This document shows, piece after piece, positions 1 through 10,704 of a stretch of DNA of 64,000 nucleotides. The translations under genes and the position numbers were made by a program. The stretch is from Linyphia triangularis (Eukaryota; Arthropoda; Arachnida; Araneae; Linyphiidae). Location: contig OZ021727.1 of the NCBI GenBank assembly GCA_963978545.1, forward strand, positions 90,324,447 through 90,388,446. The letters run 5' to 3'. Within the stretch, counting starts at the first letter, position 1. The number at the start of each line of letters is the position of its first letter. The notes below the pieces were generated by a model. It did no database searches and was not told where the DNA came from. It saw only the letters and a list, made by a program, of their open reading frames with translations.

Positions 1-645
1 ATCGAACATAATTTTGAATTTTTTATAGAAATCGGAGAAAAGTGAGTAGATTACGAATCCAATTGGTCTGCCGTGGCAAAAATGGCCAGAACTGATCAAA
101 AATCGACTTGGAATGAGTTGAACTAAAATCCGATTGCCAAATATGTCATAACTTGCCAAAAACAGAACCAACTTTTTCGTCTGGCAACCCACTGCATTTT
201 GATTTTCAATGAGAAAAAGCTCAAACGATTTCTGATCTCTGGCTCGGAAAACTTGTATCTTTTAAAAGTAAGCCAAATGGCGACATCAGTTACGTCATCA
301 GTGACGTAATGTTTATTGCCAATTTGGCTCATTTGTGAAAGATGCAAGTAAGCCATAGCCACATATCCGAATCGTCTACAGCCTTCTTAATTGAAAATTA
401 AAGAGTGAGGGTTACTAAATAAAAAAAAAAATTCTCATTATTTGGCAAGTTATGGCGCATTTGGCAATTGGATTTAGTTTAACTTATTAAAAGTTGATTT
501 TTGACCAGTTTCGGCCATTTTTGCCACGACAGACCATTTCGATAGGTAATCTACTCACTTTTCTCCAATTTCTATAAAAAACTCAGAAAGATGTTCGACG
601 AGGTCCAAAAATTGCAGTTGCCTCTCAGTCTACAACTTGCCGTCA
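1..645. repeat. Family H palindromic element, left part cut by window
   Basis: An inverted-repeat element whose two halves are near-complements across a centre at about 285-310 that itself reads TTACGTCATCAGTGACGTAA. The right end carries TGCAGTTGCCTCTCAGTCTA. A complete copy lies at 39402-40039 and a half copy at 32740-33115. No coding potential was recognised; this is probably a non-autonomous fold-back DNA element. Confidence 0.65.
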
Positions 646-895
646 ATCAATCGCGTTAAAATATAAAGTTTTAATCGACCATTGATGAAACTCTTTCCCG
701 TTGCCAAAATCTTTGTTTAATAAATAATAAAATTACTTTAATCAGAATAAATTAAGGAGTGTCGGATGTGGATGTGAGTGTGACGTTCATTTTTAACAAA
801 TTTTGAAATGTACGTAGTTTGCCTCACATTTTGCTAATAGAAACGTTTTTGATATTTAAAATTTGATCATCAATTTGAAACCAAGCAAGCTCAGT

Positions 896-1245
896 TTTCA
901 GATTCGGCGCTGTGTTAATGAATTTAAAAATTGGTTACCACTTTATCGCCTCTTTACGTCACGGAAGACGTAATTGATGTCGCCAATTTGGCTTCTTTTT
1001 AAAAGATACAAGTTTTCCGAGCCAGAGATCAGAAATCGTTTCCGCTTTTTCTCATTGAAAATCAAAATGCAGTGGGTTGCCAGACGAAAAAGTTTGTTCT
1101 GTTTTTGGCAAGTTATGACATATTTGGCAATCGGATTTTAGTTCAACTCATTCCAAGTCGATTTTTGATCAGTTCCGGCCATTACTGCCACGGCAGACCA
1201 GTGGATTCATAATCTACTCACTTTTCTCCTATTTCTATATAAATT
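896..1245. repeat. Family H element, partial second copy
   Basis: Half of the family H palindrome in the opposite order: GACGTAATTGATGTCGCC, then the stretch that includes GCAGTGGGTTGCCAGACG and CCACGGCAGACCAGTGGATT. It lies about 250 bp from the preceding copy. Confidence 0.6.
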
Positions 1246-1446
1246 TGCATATAAATTATTTATATTAAAAACTTATATGGGTTATATTATTTCACAATTA
1301 CCTGGTTATAAAATTAAATTTCCATATCCATCACTTAGTTTAGTAATTATTTAATAATCAGAGGTATATTGTTACACTGTGATTTTAAATATGTTATCTA
1401 GAGTTCTGCAATTAAGTTAACATTTTGATCAACACCTATTAATAGC

Positions 1447-1885
1447 TATAGAACTAGGGATGGGGAACATCGCACAACTTTTAATTACGCTATAATACTA
1501 CATGGATTTGTGTCATCTACAGTATTTATATTTTCATCCTTCATTTTGTAAAAATTGCCAGTTTAAAGATTTTTTATGATATTCTTTTATAAGTCATTTA
1601 AAAAAAAAAAAAAAAAATTCTCTTTGCCAACATGATTTTGGCGATATACTTATAAGCATAATATAAAAATTATCGATATGTGAAGCTGAGGTGAGAAATA
1701 CAAACGATCGTTAATAAGGTGTGCTCAAAGAAAGAGAACTCAGTGTTAAAGGCATTCGTTTTTCAGCTTTTTACTCAATTAAAGCAGTTTTGGGGGGATT
1801 TTGGAAGTGGGGATGTTTAGTACACCTTAAGAGGCATAACCACAGCGATTTTGAAAAAGAAAAAAAAAGAAAAAAAAAATAATTA

Positions 1886-1919
<34 letters not shown>

Positions 1920-2275
1920 GTTGGAATCGTTTTTAGCAAATACTGAAAAACTGCATTTTTTCCAATGGCAGCTACCTATTGCTCAAGCGTGATTTTAACG
2001 AAAACCTTACGTAGGTCCTTGTACCGTCACCAACCCGCACACCAAATTTGAACATCGTAGGTCAATTGGCTCCGGAGTTATGCTGACCACGTACACATAG
2101 ACACACATACACATTGACATATTTTTTTCTATATCAGTTTTTTGAAATCAAGATGTTTCAAAACATGGAGAAACGCAAAAATAATCGATTTTTTTTTTTT
2201 TTAAACTTAATGCTGAACTTTCATTATCCTATGTATGCATTTGGGTAATTGAAAGTAAAAAGTAATGACTGTTTG
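1447..2275 (+). repeat. Family G interspersed repeat, copy 1
   Basis: It begins GAACTAGGGATGGGGAACAT and ends near GGGTAATTGAAAGTAA. The shared internal block reads ATCGTAGGTCAATT then GAGTTATGCTGACCA, followed by a CACA-rich stretch. Related copies occur at 40520-41190, 53220-53955 and 13040-13395 (partial). No terminal inverted repeat or ORF is seen; a short hairpin precedes the right end in most copies. The class is unassigned. Confidence 0.55.
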
Positions 2276-2319
2276 ATTGAAATGCTTTTTTAAATCCTTT
2301 ACATAAACTTCGATTTTGA

Positions 2320-2496
2320 TTGGTTGTTTTCAGATTATCTGGCGCTGTCAGCAACACGAGGGCTATAATGCGCCGAAACATTCGTCATCAGACAAGCCAA
2401 CATACATTTACATACATCCATGCCTAACACGGGACTCGAACCCGCAACCTCGCGGTCTATAAGCTAGCACGCTAACCACTATACCGTTTGGTCGGC
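2320..2496 (-). mobile_element. tRNA-derived SINE (family S1), copy 1
   Basis: The S1 unit reads, in its own sense, a tRNA-like head (GCCGACCAAACGG, A-box-like TAGTGGTTAGCG, B box GGTTCGAGTCC), then a body ending CCAGATAATCTGAA and an (AACC)n tail. This copy lies in reverse and is flanked by a 14-bp target-site duplication, AACTTCGATTTTGA, at 2306-2319 and 2497-2510. Confidence 0.92.
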
Positions 2497-2510
2497 AACT
2501 TCGATTTTGA

Positions 2511-2884
2511 ATGTTTGTATATAGCGGAGAGATCTTCGGAAATCTAATTAACTCACTTGCCGTCATACAATGAAGCTGAAACTTGACTGATTGGCAGTCA
2601 AGGTATTTTATCAAGTTTTTTGATCTGTCACTAAAAATCCTTTTTTACAACTCGTTTCTATTGCAGGCACATACAAGTTGGTAATGAATATAAAGGATTA
2701 ATAGTAAAAATTTGTTTTTATGGGTTAAGGTTATAGTCTGGTAACTTGTATTTTTTTTTAAAGTCTTTATTGGGAATTTTTTATGGGAAAATAAAATTCA
2801 ATTTTTTTTTTATTATAGTATTATTGACATCTATTAAATACGAATTTTTTTTTTACTTCGAAAAACACAATGTTTTATATTACT
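2511..2884. other. AT-rich spacer, nothing recognised
   Basis: Homopolymer-rich sequence with no supported gene or repeat boundary. Confidence 0.4.
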
Positions 2885-3200
2885 AGCTAGTACCTGCGCT
2901 TCGCTACGATATTTTAACATGTGCAATATTTAAGCTAGCTGTGAGGCCTCGCGTTGCGCAAATAAATCATTGGTGTATAGGTCCCAGTTTTTGGCGCTTC
3001 GTTCGCAGGAAAGTTCATCGCTAAGCAATTCGAGCATTACAAATTCAAGCTCGCTTCGTTCGTTGAAAAGTTCATTGACATATAAGCACACGCACAGGCT
3101 TACTTCACTCGTTGAAAGGTTCATTACTATGCAAACATAGGATCACTTCGCTCGCTGAAAGGTTAATTGCTGAGTAAGCATAAGCTCGCCTCACTTACTA
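2885..3200. repeat. Degenerate tandem array with TTCGTTCGTTGAAA motif
   Basis: Five diverged units of about 45-60 bp share the core cgcTTCGTTCGttGAAAgTTCATTgct. The stretch is more GC-rich than its surroundings. The left edge, CCTGCGCTTCGCTACG, resembles 3' ends seen in some LINEs, but no coding sequence supports that. Confidence 0.45.
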
Positions 3201-3229
3201 AAATGTAACTGCTACATAAAGCTTTAATA

Positions 3230-3800
3230 GAGAAAAAAAAATCCCTGTTACACTTTAAATCCCAACCCGCCCTATACCGCCTTGTAGAGAATTTCCCAGC
3301 TAACCGCCTTTCGGGCGGTTGCAGGGGTAAACGTATATTTTCAAGTGAGGGGAACTGCCCTGCCTTAGTTGTTTAAAGCGTGACGGTCCTCAACAATAGG
3401 CTATTGTGGGGCATGTAGAGGGGATACATGGATTTAAAGTACTCAATGTCAAACTGCCCCACCCTTTGGACATGGAGTAAGATAGTCAGGGACTTTTCTT
3501 TTATGCGAATCTTGTCATGTACTTAGCGGTGGCGTTTGTTTCATTGATAAGACGCCAACTAAATTCTCTGACATATCAAGCAGATGACCCAACGCACACC
3601 CCTATTGCAGGCTGTATACATATAGTAATGATCTTTTAATGGTCGACAGTGACCCCCCACAGCAATCCCAGGAGTGGCAGACAGGAGAACGAGTCGGGCG
3701 AGTTCATTTCCAGTTTTTATGAATGGAAAGTCATCGGGGTTTTGTGAAACCCACAACGCTGACTCCATGGGATTTAAAGGGTTAATACAATAATAAAACA
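3230..3800 (-). pseudogene. Possible degraded LINE 3' region
   Basis: The minus strand has an open stretch at 3559-3849 with a loose W-V-x-x-x-x-x-x-x-x-x-x-G-N-E-L-A-R string, reminiscent of the RNase H segment W-V-P-G-H-x-x-x-x-G-N-E-x-A-D. The rest is riddled with stops. A GC-rich stem, CCGCCTTTCGGGCGG, occurs at 3305-3319. I am not confident of the class. Confidence 0.25.
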
Positions 3801-3813
3801 CCCCTTTTTTTTT

Positions 3814-4637
3814 TATGGAAATTATAGGAGAGATTCCCAGTGACGCCATAAAAGTTTACACAGACGGTAGTGGACTGGGAGACCTAGCTGATAGTAGTGT
3901 CTTCATTGAAAAACCTGGGCAAAATCTTTCCATCTGTCTCCGTAACCCTGATTTCACTTCAGTCTTTAAAAGTGAATTAATCGCAATTGAACAGGGCATT
4001 GAAGCTATAATCAACGAGCGTGACTTTGGAGATCTCTGGATCCTTTCGGACAGTCGCAGCTCCCTTCAACATCTAAAGTTGGAGACAAAACAAGCATCTC
4101 CGTCCTTCTTAAACTTCAGCTTATTTCAAAGCGCCACGACGTTCATTTTCAGTGGATACCATCCCACGTTGACATCTTTGGAAATGAGCAAGCGGACCAC
4201 TTAGCTAAGGAGGATTGCAGTCACTCAACACCTTCCTCTTCAGCTCTTTCATACTCGGAGCATCAGTCCAAAATCAAAAATCATCTCTCCAAAAAGTGGA
4301 AGACCCCTCCCTCTCATCACTGGTATGCAGCCAAGAAACCGGGCTCTTTACTTGTATCTATTGGTGATAGAGCGCCTCGAACGGCAATTTCCAGATTAGC
4401 AAGTGGACACACGAAGAGTCTTTTGTACTCTGAAGGTAGAAAAACTTACCCTGTCTGCTCCAAATGTGAAGCTCAGCAGGCCTCTGCCGAACATATCCTG
4501 GACTGCTTGGGTCTTTCCAAAGAGGACTTATACGCTACACCACTTCTTGTCATCGACTTTTTGAAGGTCAACAATTTGTTGGATCTTGTCTGACTTCGTC
4601 AGACAGGTGGAGGATAAGAAACAACAACAACAACAAG
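3814..4637 (+). pseudogene. LINE fragment: RNase H domain and 3' end (family L1)
   Basis: This is the 5'-truncated 3' end of a non-LTR retrotransposon. The reading frame starts inside RNase H: VYTDGSG (catalytic Asp), FKSELIAIEQG (Glu), WILSDSRSS (Asp), then after a frameshift QWIPSHVDIFGNEQADHLAK (last Asp). It continues to C-x-x-C and H-x-x-x-x-C (CSKCEAQQASAEHILDC) and a stop at about 4591. A small deletion before DKTS, compared with the copy at 8108-8825, causes the frameshift near 4083. The 3' UTR is a stem-loop, then an (AAC)n tail. It cannot encode a working protein. Confidence 0.88.
4587..4605 (+). other. LINE L1 3' stem-loop
   Basis: TGTCTGAC-TTC-GTCAGACA, an 8-bp stem with a 3-nt loop, overlaps the LINE stop codon and is followed 12 nt later by the (AAC)n tail. 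The same hairpin is kept in the other copy (8133-8153), which suggests a template-recognition structure. Confidence 0.7.
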
Positions 4638-5104
4638 ATTATTTTAACACGTGTTTGTGGAAAGCAAAATTGGAAGGCCAAAACTACTTATTTGGAATTT
4701 TCAGAGCTCTATGCCTATTAGAAGTCACTTTTTGTGAAAATATTAATTAAAAAAAAATGTAACATTCTTTTTGCCAAAAGTCCAATTATAAGGCCACAAA
4801 AATACTTGTATTGGAAATTTCAGAACCGTAGCCCAATTAGAAATAGTTTAGTAAAATATTTATTATAGTCAGAAAAAAAATTAATTAAAAAACAAATAAA
4901 ATTTTAAAGTTCTGTCGCCTTCACTAAATAAAAAAAAAAAAAACATAAAATCAATAACACGGGCAGACGATATTTACAAATGGGAAAAGGAAATTTTCTA
5001 TGGCAACATTCACTATAAATGAAAATATACGAGTTACTTTATGTATACATGCCATAAGTTTAAAAATATCTTCATTATTTTATGAATTATTCAACAGCAA
5101 AAGG
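4638..5104. repeat. AT-rich spacer with a diverged direct duplication
   Basis: Two roughly 110-bp segments are alike (GGAAGGCCAAAACTACTTAT versus ATAAGGCCACAAAAATACTT, each followed by TTGGAA-TTTCAGA and AATTAGAA-like text). No gene was recognised. Confidence 0.35.
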
Positions 5105-5300
5105 TTCCGATAGTCTTATGGTAAAGTATCGGGGGGATCATGACCAGAGGGCTTGGTCCTCCCAATATCGGTGCTTACCTAATTGGGGCTGGTGCATATT
5201 GAATCTGTCATGACCTCAATGTCCTCTAGTTGGTGTGGTGGGGTTGGAGAGAGTGGTTTAATCTAGAAGATTTTGGATCTCGTATTAGATCACCGTTAGC
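5105..5300 (+). repeat. Putative third SINE-like sequence
   Basis: A moderately GC-rich unit, GGTTCCGATAGTCTTATGGT through CCTCTAGTTGGTGTGGTGGG, with a tRNA-like A-box pattern (TAGTCTTATGGTAAAG) but no convincing B box. It is single copy in this window, so the call is weak. Confidence 0.3.
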
Positions 5301-5310
5301 CATTACGTGA

Positions 5311-5439
5311 CCCGCGGACCGGATTTGGCCCGCGACAGATTTTTATCCGGCCCGCGGACCGGATTTGGCCCACGACATATTTTTATGCGGCCCGCGGACC
5401 GGATTTGGCCCACGACAGATTTTTATGCGGCCCGCGGAC
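5311..5439. repeat. 40-bp tandem repeat, 3.2 copies, GC-rich
   Basis: Units at 5311-5350, 5351-5390 and 5391-5430 plus a partial, with core CCCGCGGACCGGATTTGGCC. Units differ at only a few positions (CCGG or GCGG; GACAGA or GACATA). Similar GGCCCGCGG strings mark the subterminal parts of some hAT-type elements in other animals (family knowledge), but no transposase is linked here. Confidence 0.85.
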
Positions 5440-5639
5440 AGCACAGGGGATTAAAAAATAAAATTTCACGTTATAGACTTTTTTTTTTTTTTACATAACT
5501 GTAATTTTCCTGACATAGCACGCGTACGTAAAACAGAGTTATCCACTACGTTCCCGAATAATCTATAAGAAGGAGCTTTCAGCAAGCTGTTTTTCCTCAC
5601 GAATAAATACAGTAATAACTTAACTGAATCTCATTTGGC

Positions 5640-5988
5640 CAATTTATTAAGACCATCGATATAAATAAACAACTGGATAGACTGCTTAACTCTGGGAAAA
5701 TGAAACCGTTGCCAGATGCCGTTGGTGGGATAAAAAATACGGATTGCCGAGGATTGAAATTAAATTGTGGGTTGTACACAGCAGAAACGTCAATAGTAGA
5801 CCTTAATGAGTAATAATGAGCAAAAAAATATATACTCTAGCATTTTACAAGGTTTTTCGCATTTCCATCCAACTATAAAAGTGAACTGTGATTGGTTAAT
5901 CGTCCCACCAGCTTCGCAATCCCCGGCGCGTTTTTCTCTTTGCATTGACAATGGAGCAGTCTATCCAGTTGTTTATCTATATCGATGG
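5640..5988. repeat. Inverted repeat, fold-back remnant
   Basis: The left arm from about 5650 (ACCATCGATATAAATAAACA, then ACTGGATAGACTGCT) is complemented by a right arm ending at 5988 (AGCAGTCTATCCAGTTGTTT, then ATCTATATCGATGGT). Inner parts are more diverged (TGGTGGGATAAAA versus CGTCCCACCAGC). A family A element has inserted at TTAA directly at its right end. Confidence 0.6.
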
Positions 5989-5992
5989 TTAA

Positions 5993-6707
5993 GGGGGTCC
6001 GGTACCAAAAATAAAAAAAAAACTTTATTTATGTACATTTTTATGTCAACAATTTATTTTATGTATGAGATACTATTTATATATCTTTGAGAAAATGTTT
6101 TTTTAAATATTGTGTTAAGTTATTTAAAAAAAAAATTAAAAACCAAGAAAAATCCATAATAATTGATGTTTGCGTATTTTGATATAAGTCAAGAAAAAAA
6201 TAAATTTTTTTCAAAGTGAAGGCTTTCTGTAATACATAATTATATAAAGAAAATTTTGTCTTCACAGAATTTTGATAGGTGAACTAAACAAAATAAAAAA
6301 AATTCTCAAAGTTAAAATATTGAAATTTTTGCTTTTTTTTATGTTATCTTTTACGCTAAAAATTACATTTTAAAACAGAATAAAAAAAATAAAATTCTGT
6401 GAAGACAAAATATTTAAAACTATATAAATTAAATGCTCCAAAAATTTGAATAGCCAGTTGTTAATTGTTCTGGAGATATATCGATTTGAATTTGCAACAT
6501 CTGTGAAAAACACTAGTGCTCGAAAAACTCACTTTAAGCAGACGCTTCAAGGTGTTACGCCCATTTGTGATGTTTAAATCACAGGTAATTTTGTGGCGTT
6601 CTAAACACCGGAGGAATAAGATAAAAACATCATTCTCTTCAGGAATGTATGAACTATTTTTTAAAATCAGAAAAAAAATTTGGGATTTTTGAAGAAATTT
6701 CGGTACC
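5993..6707 (-). mobile_element. TTAA-flanked MITE, family A, copy 1
   Basis: Family A terminal repeats begin GGGGGTCCGGTACCGAAA and insert in TTAA, the target of piggyBac-type transposases. This copy is flanked by TTAA at 5989-5992 and 6708-6711. Its right end has lost the outer GGACCCCC. It is about 715 bp and non-coding. Other copies are at 21373-22131, 27217-27926 and 33222-33926. Confidence 0.85.
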
Positions 6708-7011
6708 TTAAGACTGACTGATACAAATACCGCAACAGACATCTTCTCTTTTGAAAAATAAACTGAGCGATTTCGACCACCGTCGTCTCACAATTGATAT
6801 AGACTATAACAGATCAATCTGGTAGAACAGTTTAAATACTTATAATAAAAGTTAAAAAAATCCCACCGTCACGTTGGAACAAAAGATACACATCTTGTTT
6901 CGACTTTACTTTAATAATAATGAAAACTACTATTTTTTAATTATTTGAAAAAAAAAAATCAATTATCAATTGCAATTTTATTATAAATAAAAAATATTGA
7001 TTTTTTTTTAA

Positions 7012-7718
7012 GGTATACATATACAATTGAGAAGATTTCCTCTAATTTTTAGGTTATAATTTCAAACTTTTTGGAAGTATATCAGAATTAAAAATAATGC
7101 ATTTTTATGTATAAACTTTCTTTTTCCGTCAATTTTTTAATCAGCTAATTGAAATTAAAGTGACTAATTAGGACATTATTAGAACATACATAAATAAACT
7201 TGTAATTAATTTAGAGTTAATATTTTTATTGCAAATAAAATATATTGCATGGAGAATTGCATTTTGAATTTGGCTTCAATATTTATTTAATTATAAGTTT
7301 TTACATAAAAAGTTAAAAAAAAATACATAGCTTTTAACAAAAAATTAAGATTAAAATATGCATAAAAAATTTGTTCATGACAATATATATTAGATGCTCC
7401 ATAGAAAACACATTCACAACTATTGCCGACAAAACAAAATTAGAATTCTGTAAATCGGATAATTTATTGTGAAGTTATGACCGTTGGCGTAAAGTCATAT
7501 AACACCAAAATGTCATTCTTCAGAAAACGCGTTTAAAGTTTACTACGCTAATGAACGTGATACAAAACAGGTTCACAAAACCTACTGTAATTTAAAAAGT
7601 AATTTGAGTCTCAGAAAGAAAATGGTATCATTTTAAAGGTAATGAATTCGGGAATATTTTAAAACCAAAAAAGAAAAACGCAAACTTGAGTCAAATTTCG
7701 AGATTTCTAATGTATACC
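7012..7718 (-). mobile_element. TTAA-flanked MITE, family B, copy 1
   Basis: Family B terminal repeats read GGTATACATATAC, with TTAA on both sides (7008-7011 and 7719-7722). It is 707 bp with no ORF; the body contains the shared block CTAATGAACGTGATACAAAA. Seven copies occur in the window in both orientations. Confidence 0.85.
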
Positions 7719-7768
7719 TTAAATCTTATGTCAGAAATCCTATATAGTGTAAATTCTATAATAATTAA

Positions 7769-7967
7769 CCCTTTGCACTCCAGGCCTTTTTCGCGCGGAG
7801 GAATCAGCAACTCGAGACATTTTAGGTTCGGCTGGTGTTTATGGATTTGCTTCATAGCAACTAAACACAGTCATTGGCCTCGAATTTCCGCATCACACCT
7901 AATGGTCCTCTCGTGGTTTGGCATCCAAACGTGTGGCGCCTGAGAGGTGCCACTGGAGTGCAAAGGG
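7769..7967. mobile_element. TTAA-flanked MITE, family F, copy 1 (199 bp)
   Basis: Terminal repeats CCCTTTGCACTCC and GGAGTGCAAAGGG, flanked by TTAA at 7765-7768 and 7968-7971. A second short copy at 37136-37326 shares AGCAACTCGAGACATTTT and GTGTGGCGCCTGAGAGG. It is GC-richer than its surroundings and non-coding. Confidence 0.85.
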
Positions 7968-7974
7968 TTAAAGA

Positions 7975-8935
7975 TGCATATATTGGTGTATACGGCCCGA
8001 GAACAGTTTCAACCTAAATCATACGGCCCGCCTCTAAAAGTTAGTGGCGAACGCTGTTCTAGATGCTCAAAATTACGAGACGTTTATGGCTCTGTAAAGC
8101 ACTTTATGTTGTTGTTGTTTCTAATCTCCCTTTTGTCTGACGAAGTCAGACAATATCAGTGAAGCCATTGACATTAATGAAGTCTGACACTAGTTGTGGA
8201 CAGTTATAAATGTCCTCCCAGTCCAGTCCAAGGCAGTCCAAAATGTGCTGAGGTGATGCCTGTTCTTTTTGGCATTTAGGGCAAAGAGGAAAATTTTTGC
8301 TTCCCCCGGAATATGTTAGGCCTTTAAGGTGACCACTAGCAAGTCGGGACAGACGGGTATTGGTGTGCCTATCACAAGGAAGAGATAGGGAGTGTCCTGG
8401 CTTTTTGGCTTTATACCATTCGTGAGATGGAGGTATATGCCGCTTTATTTTGAGCAATTTTCTTTGAGTATAACTCTTGATATGTGAGTTCTTGAGTAGA
8501 GAGGACAGGGTGTTCTCCTTAGCAAGAGTGTCAGCCAATTCATTTCCGTGGATGTCAACATGTGACGGGATCCACTGAAAGTGCACTTTGTGCAGTCGGG
8601 ATATGCTCTTGACTTTGCGTATTATGGATAGACTGGTTTTGTCTCCCACGAGGGCCCAGTTTTTAAGGTGTTGAATGGAACTTCGGCTATCGGATAGAAT
8701 CCATAAGTCTCCGTAGTTGACCTCGCCAAAGATATTCTCTAAACCCAGGTCAATTGCTATTAATTCGCTTCGAAAGACAGAGCAGAAATCTGGATTACGT
8801 TGTTTAATAGAATGTTTCTCTACGGGTAAAGCACTTTATAAATGACAGAAATTGACAGTCAGAAGTTCCATACCAAATCAATATCCTCTGGAAATACCTC
8901 TGCAAATAATCCTGTCAGCGCCCATTCACCCTATA

Positions 8936-8940
<5 letters not shown>
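7975..8940. repeat. Repeat fragment split by the LINE insertion
   Basis: The sequence at 7975-8107 resumes at 8840 after the LINE. It holds GCCTCTAAAAGTTAGTGGCG, which matches in reverse CGCCACTAACTTTTAGAGGC at about 54811-54832, so it is probably the end of an otherwise unrecognised interspersed element. Confidence 0.4.
8108..8825 (-). pseudogene. LINE fragment, RNase H domain and 3' end (family L1), with TSD
   Basis: The second copy of the family at 3814-4637, 5'-truncated by target-primed reverse transcription. An open frame covers 8146-8649: GDKTSLSIIRK, QWIPSHVDIHGNELADTLAK (RNase H), SRLASGHLKG, and the cysteine motif CPKCQKEQASPQHILDC, ending at a stop inside the 3' stem-loop. The upstream part, with the D-S-R-S-S motif, continues to about 8825 in another frame. 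The insertion is bounded by a perfect 14-bp target duplication, GTAAAGCACTTTAT (8094-8107 and 8826-8839). The tail is (AAC)n. Confidence 0.92.
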
Positions 8941-9002
<62 letters not shown>

Positions 9003-9013
9003 TGGGGGGGGGG
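8937..9013. repeat. Composite microsatellite: poly(A), (TA)n, poly(G)
   Basis: About 28 A, then about 17 TA units, then a G run. The order is compatible with a decayed poly(A) tail that expanded. Confidence 0.9.
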
Positions 9014-9890
9014 GAAGAAGAGATTCTTGGATTAATGGCACATATATATTATTTTTTCTATTCTACATTTGAAAAAATGTAAAATTATAACTATTTGCAA
9101 CATTAACTAATTGCACTTCTTGTTCTATTCCATTCGGAAAAAGATTTTTCCCTCACTAGAAATGTGATCCATGTATTTTTCTTTCATGCTTTTCTTTATT
9201 TACTTAAAAAAAAGTAAACACGGTGATGTATTTAATTAAAAAAATTATTACAGTAAAGGTTTCAATCTATTCTTCTCTAAAAAAACTAGGTAAAATAAAA
9301 TATACCAATAACTTATCAAGTTTTAATGACTTTTTTCATTGTACTTAAAAAAATACGTTTTTATTTTTTAAAACGTTGTCTATGTATCTGAATAAATTCA
9401 AGTAGTACTCTTATTAAAAAACAAATCCATCATCAAAATTTCGTCGTGAGAAAAACACACAAATTAATAAAAATAATAACTTTTAAGTGCCAATTTAGTT
9501 CGAGGCCGAAATGATTATTAATTTAATTTTTTTGTACAATGTTTCAAGAGAAGTGACAGTCACTTTTCTTGTTACTAAGACATGATGATAATGGATAGTT
9601 AACTTTCATTCACAATTTCCAGAATCCTTTAAAAATTTATATTTAAGAATGTAAAATTTTAGTGAAAAATCAAATGATATTATTTTTTAAAAATAATACG
9701 ACTTTGTAAAACACTATTAATGTTTAATTTAACAATATTATAAATTTGGATGATTTCAATCGGACTTCAAACAATTAATTTAAATTTTACTAGCTAATTA
9801 AACTAATTACTTTAAAAAGCTTGATAGGCTGTTTTCTCATGTTTTCATGTATATTTTGTCAAGAGAATTGTATTGATTAAATTAGTTTTA
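9014..9890. other. AT-rich sequence, nothing recognised
   Basis: No ORF, inverted repeat or similarity to the other repeats of the window was noticed. Confidence 0.4.
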
Positions 9891-9893
9891 TAA

Positions 9894-10609
9894 GGGGACT
9901 GTTAAGGCAAAAATTTCAAAATTTTCTATTTTTATATTTTAGTGGAAATATATAGCCTGCAATTCTATCTTTCAGTACATACCTTACTTTTGCTGATCCG
10001 AGAAGAATTAAGAATATTATTTGAGTTTTTGTAAGCGCGTATATCAGAAATCGTATGTATTTCAATTTCTTAAATTGCATTTTTCTCTTCATGTGTATTT
10101 TAAGATTTTTAGGGTATTCGATTTGTTCCTTGCGATTCAAAAGTTGATGTATTTTTTTTAAATTTGGAGATATTGTTTACTTTACTATTTTGAACACAAT
10201 TGTGCATGGATTTTGGAATCTGGTATTTTTTTATTGTTTTACAGAAATTTTCGTAATGCTTCTATTTAAAAAGTTAACGTTTTTTGCCGTAATACCAAAG
10301 TTTTACTTTTAAATAATTAACCAATGAGTCAAATTCAAAATCCATGCACAATTATGTCAATATATATTCAATAAGCTTGTACAAAAAAATTGAGACAGAT
10401 TGCAAAAAATTTGAATCGCAAGGACCGTTTTTAAAATTACGTAAAAAACGCTAAATTTTTCAATAAAAATTTAATTTCTTGAAAAAAAATCAATATAAAT
10501 TTTTGAAATTTTAGATTGTGTTTCATCTAATTGCTATTGAACCGCACAAAAAATTTCATGAATTTTAGACAAAAATTGAAGAATTTTTATTTTTGACTTA
10601 ACAGTCCCC
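9894..10609 (-). mobile_element. TTAA-type MITE, family C, copy 1
   Basis: Ends GGGGACTGTTAAGGCAAAAA and TTTGACTTAACAGTCCCC. The right flank is TTAA (10610-10613); the left flank is ATAA, a decayed TTAA. It is 716 bp and non-coding. The twin copy is at 36371-37079, where it touches an AKR splice site. Confidence 0.8.
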
Positions 10610-10704
10610 TTAAGCGCACAAAAAATAATAATAAATAAATATGAAAATAACTTTTGAAACTGGGAAAAATTTAAATATTTTTTTTAACTATCACATCCTC
10701 TTAA

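Noticed and set aside
3559..3849. Minus-strand frame as an intact LINE protein
   Set aside because: Only a weak RNase H-like string is visible and frames on either side are full of stops, so it is kept only as a low-confidence relic.
5597..6265. Small open frames at 5.6-6.3 kb
   Set aside because: They cross the fold-back remnant and the family A element and show no domain; inverted-repeat sequence explains them.
8842..9072. Lys-rich frame running through the poly(A)/(TA)n tract
   Set aside because: It is translation of a microsatellite.
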